Of a DNA stretch of 5,504 nt, positions 5,162 through 5,504 are shown in pieces. The stretch spans positions 1-5,504 of the forward strand of contig JARHYY010000060.1 in the NCBI GenBank assembly GCA_029258405.1, in the 5' to 3' direction. A model generated the notes under the pieces. That model saw nothing but the letters and a program-made list of their open reading frames with translations. It had not been told where the DNA came from and searched no databases. The translations under genes were made by a program, and so were the position numbers. Within the stretch, counting starts at the first letter, position 1. The number at the start of each line of letters is the position of its first letter. The stretch is from Helicobacteraceae bacterium (GTDB lineage Bacteria > Campylobacterota > Campylobacteria > Campylobacterales > Helicobacteraceae).

Positions 5162-5504
5162 ATGCTCGCAAAGAGATTGATCAAAAAAATAGTCAAACGA
5201 TGGATGTATGGTGATTTTAAAATTGTTTTTTGGGATAAAGAGGAAGTTCGCAGTAGCAAAAATACACCGAAATTTTCTTTAATTTTTCACGAAAAGATAG
5301 AATTGAGTGATTTATTCCGAGATACAAGTTTAATGTTTGCGGAATATTATATGAAAGGAAAATTGGACATAGAGGGGGATTATGATGAAATCGCTAAAGT
5401 CTTGTATTTTTTCTCCAATCGCAAATATCTCAAAGGTAAAAAAGATATTTTAAGCAATATTTCACAAGGACAGGAGAGTAAAAATATTAAAAGTCATTAT
5501 GATC
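5162..5504 (+). CDS. cfa: Cyclopropane-fatty-acyl-phospholipid synthase, N-terminal part (runs off window)
   Basis: The frame starts at ATG 5162 after GAGGG (5153-5157) and stays open for 114 codons to the window edge. It opens MLAKRLIKKIVKRWMYGDF and continues with IVFWD (21-25), an AEYYMKGKLDIEGD segment (60-73) and ends KNIKSHYD (107-114). This is the N-terminal region of cyclopropane fatty acid synthases, and SHYD begins the SHYDxGNDFY motif that leads into the SAM-binding domain. The enzyme uses SAM to add a methylene bridge to unsaturated acyl chains of membrane phospholipids. About 275 further residues, including the catalytic domain, should lie to the right if it has the usual length near 390. 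It has its own likely promoter, so it may not belong to the phosphonate operon. The call rests on recognised N-terminal motifs only. Confidence 0.85.
   Translation, partial: MLAKRLIKKIVKRWMYGDFKIVFWDKEEVRSSKNTPKFSLIFHEKIELSDLFRDTSLMFAEYYMKGKLDIEGDYDEIAKVLYFFSNRKYLKGKKDILSNISQGQESKNIKSHYD

Overview
The window is AT-rich DNA that reads like a Helicobacter or close epsilonproteobacterial relative. The grounds are a low-GC background, a TlpA/TlpC-sized chemoreceptor, a Helicobacter-like cyclopropane fatty acid synthase start, A/T-rich promoters with a clear TATAAT box but no good -35 box, and a nine-G homopolymer inside a coding region, a common phase-variation device in this group. The genus is inferred from these features; no database was searched.

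Layout. Bases 1-495 hold no gene I can name: a short open stretch at the left edge that may be the tail of a gene, several small hairpins, and an unrecognised 57-codon open stretch at 355-525. Bases 496-2505 (minus strand) encode a complete membrane chemoreceptor with a periplasmic dCache sensor. Bases 2506-2756 are a divergent promoter region, with one TATAAT box facing each way and a 14-codon leader ORF carrying the best ribosome binding site. Bases 2757-4088 (plus) encode a fusion of a cytidylyltransferase-like domain with phosphoenolpyruvate mutase, the entry enzyme of phosphonate biosynthesis. It is broken by a single in-frame TGA at 3549-3551 that separates the halves of the mutase active site. 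Bases 4098-4958 (plus) encode a TylF/MycF-type SAM-dependent methyltransferase with an N-terminal Rossmann-like domain; a G9 tract at 4241-4249 keeps it in frame. Bases 5162-5504 are the start of cfa, which runs off the right edge.

How they may work together. The mutase fusion and the methyltransferase are 9 bp apart and look like one operon. The fusion would make phosphonopyruvate from PEP and offer a nucleotidyl-transfer domain to activate a phosphonate with CTP; the methyltransferase could modify the phosphonate or the glycan or lipid carrying it. No phosphonopyruvate decarboxylase or aminotransferase, normally needed to pull the mutase reaction forward, is in the window. As sequenced, the mutase is OFF through a nonsense codon while the methyltransferase is ON through its G tract. 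The most notable result is therefore a probably variable surface-phosphonate locus caught in a mixed state. The substrate and final product are inference.
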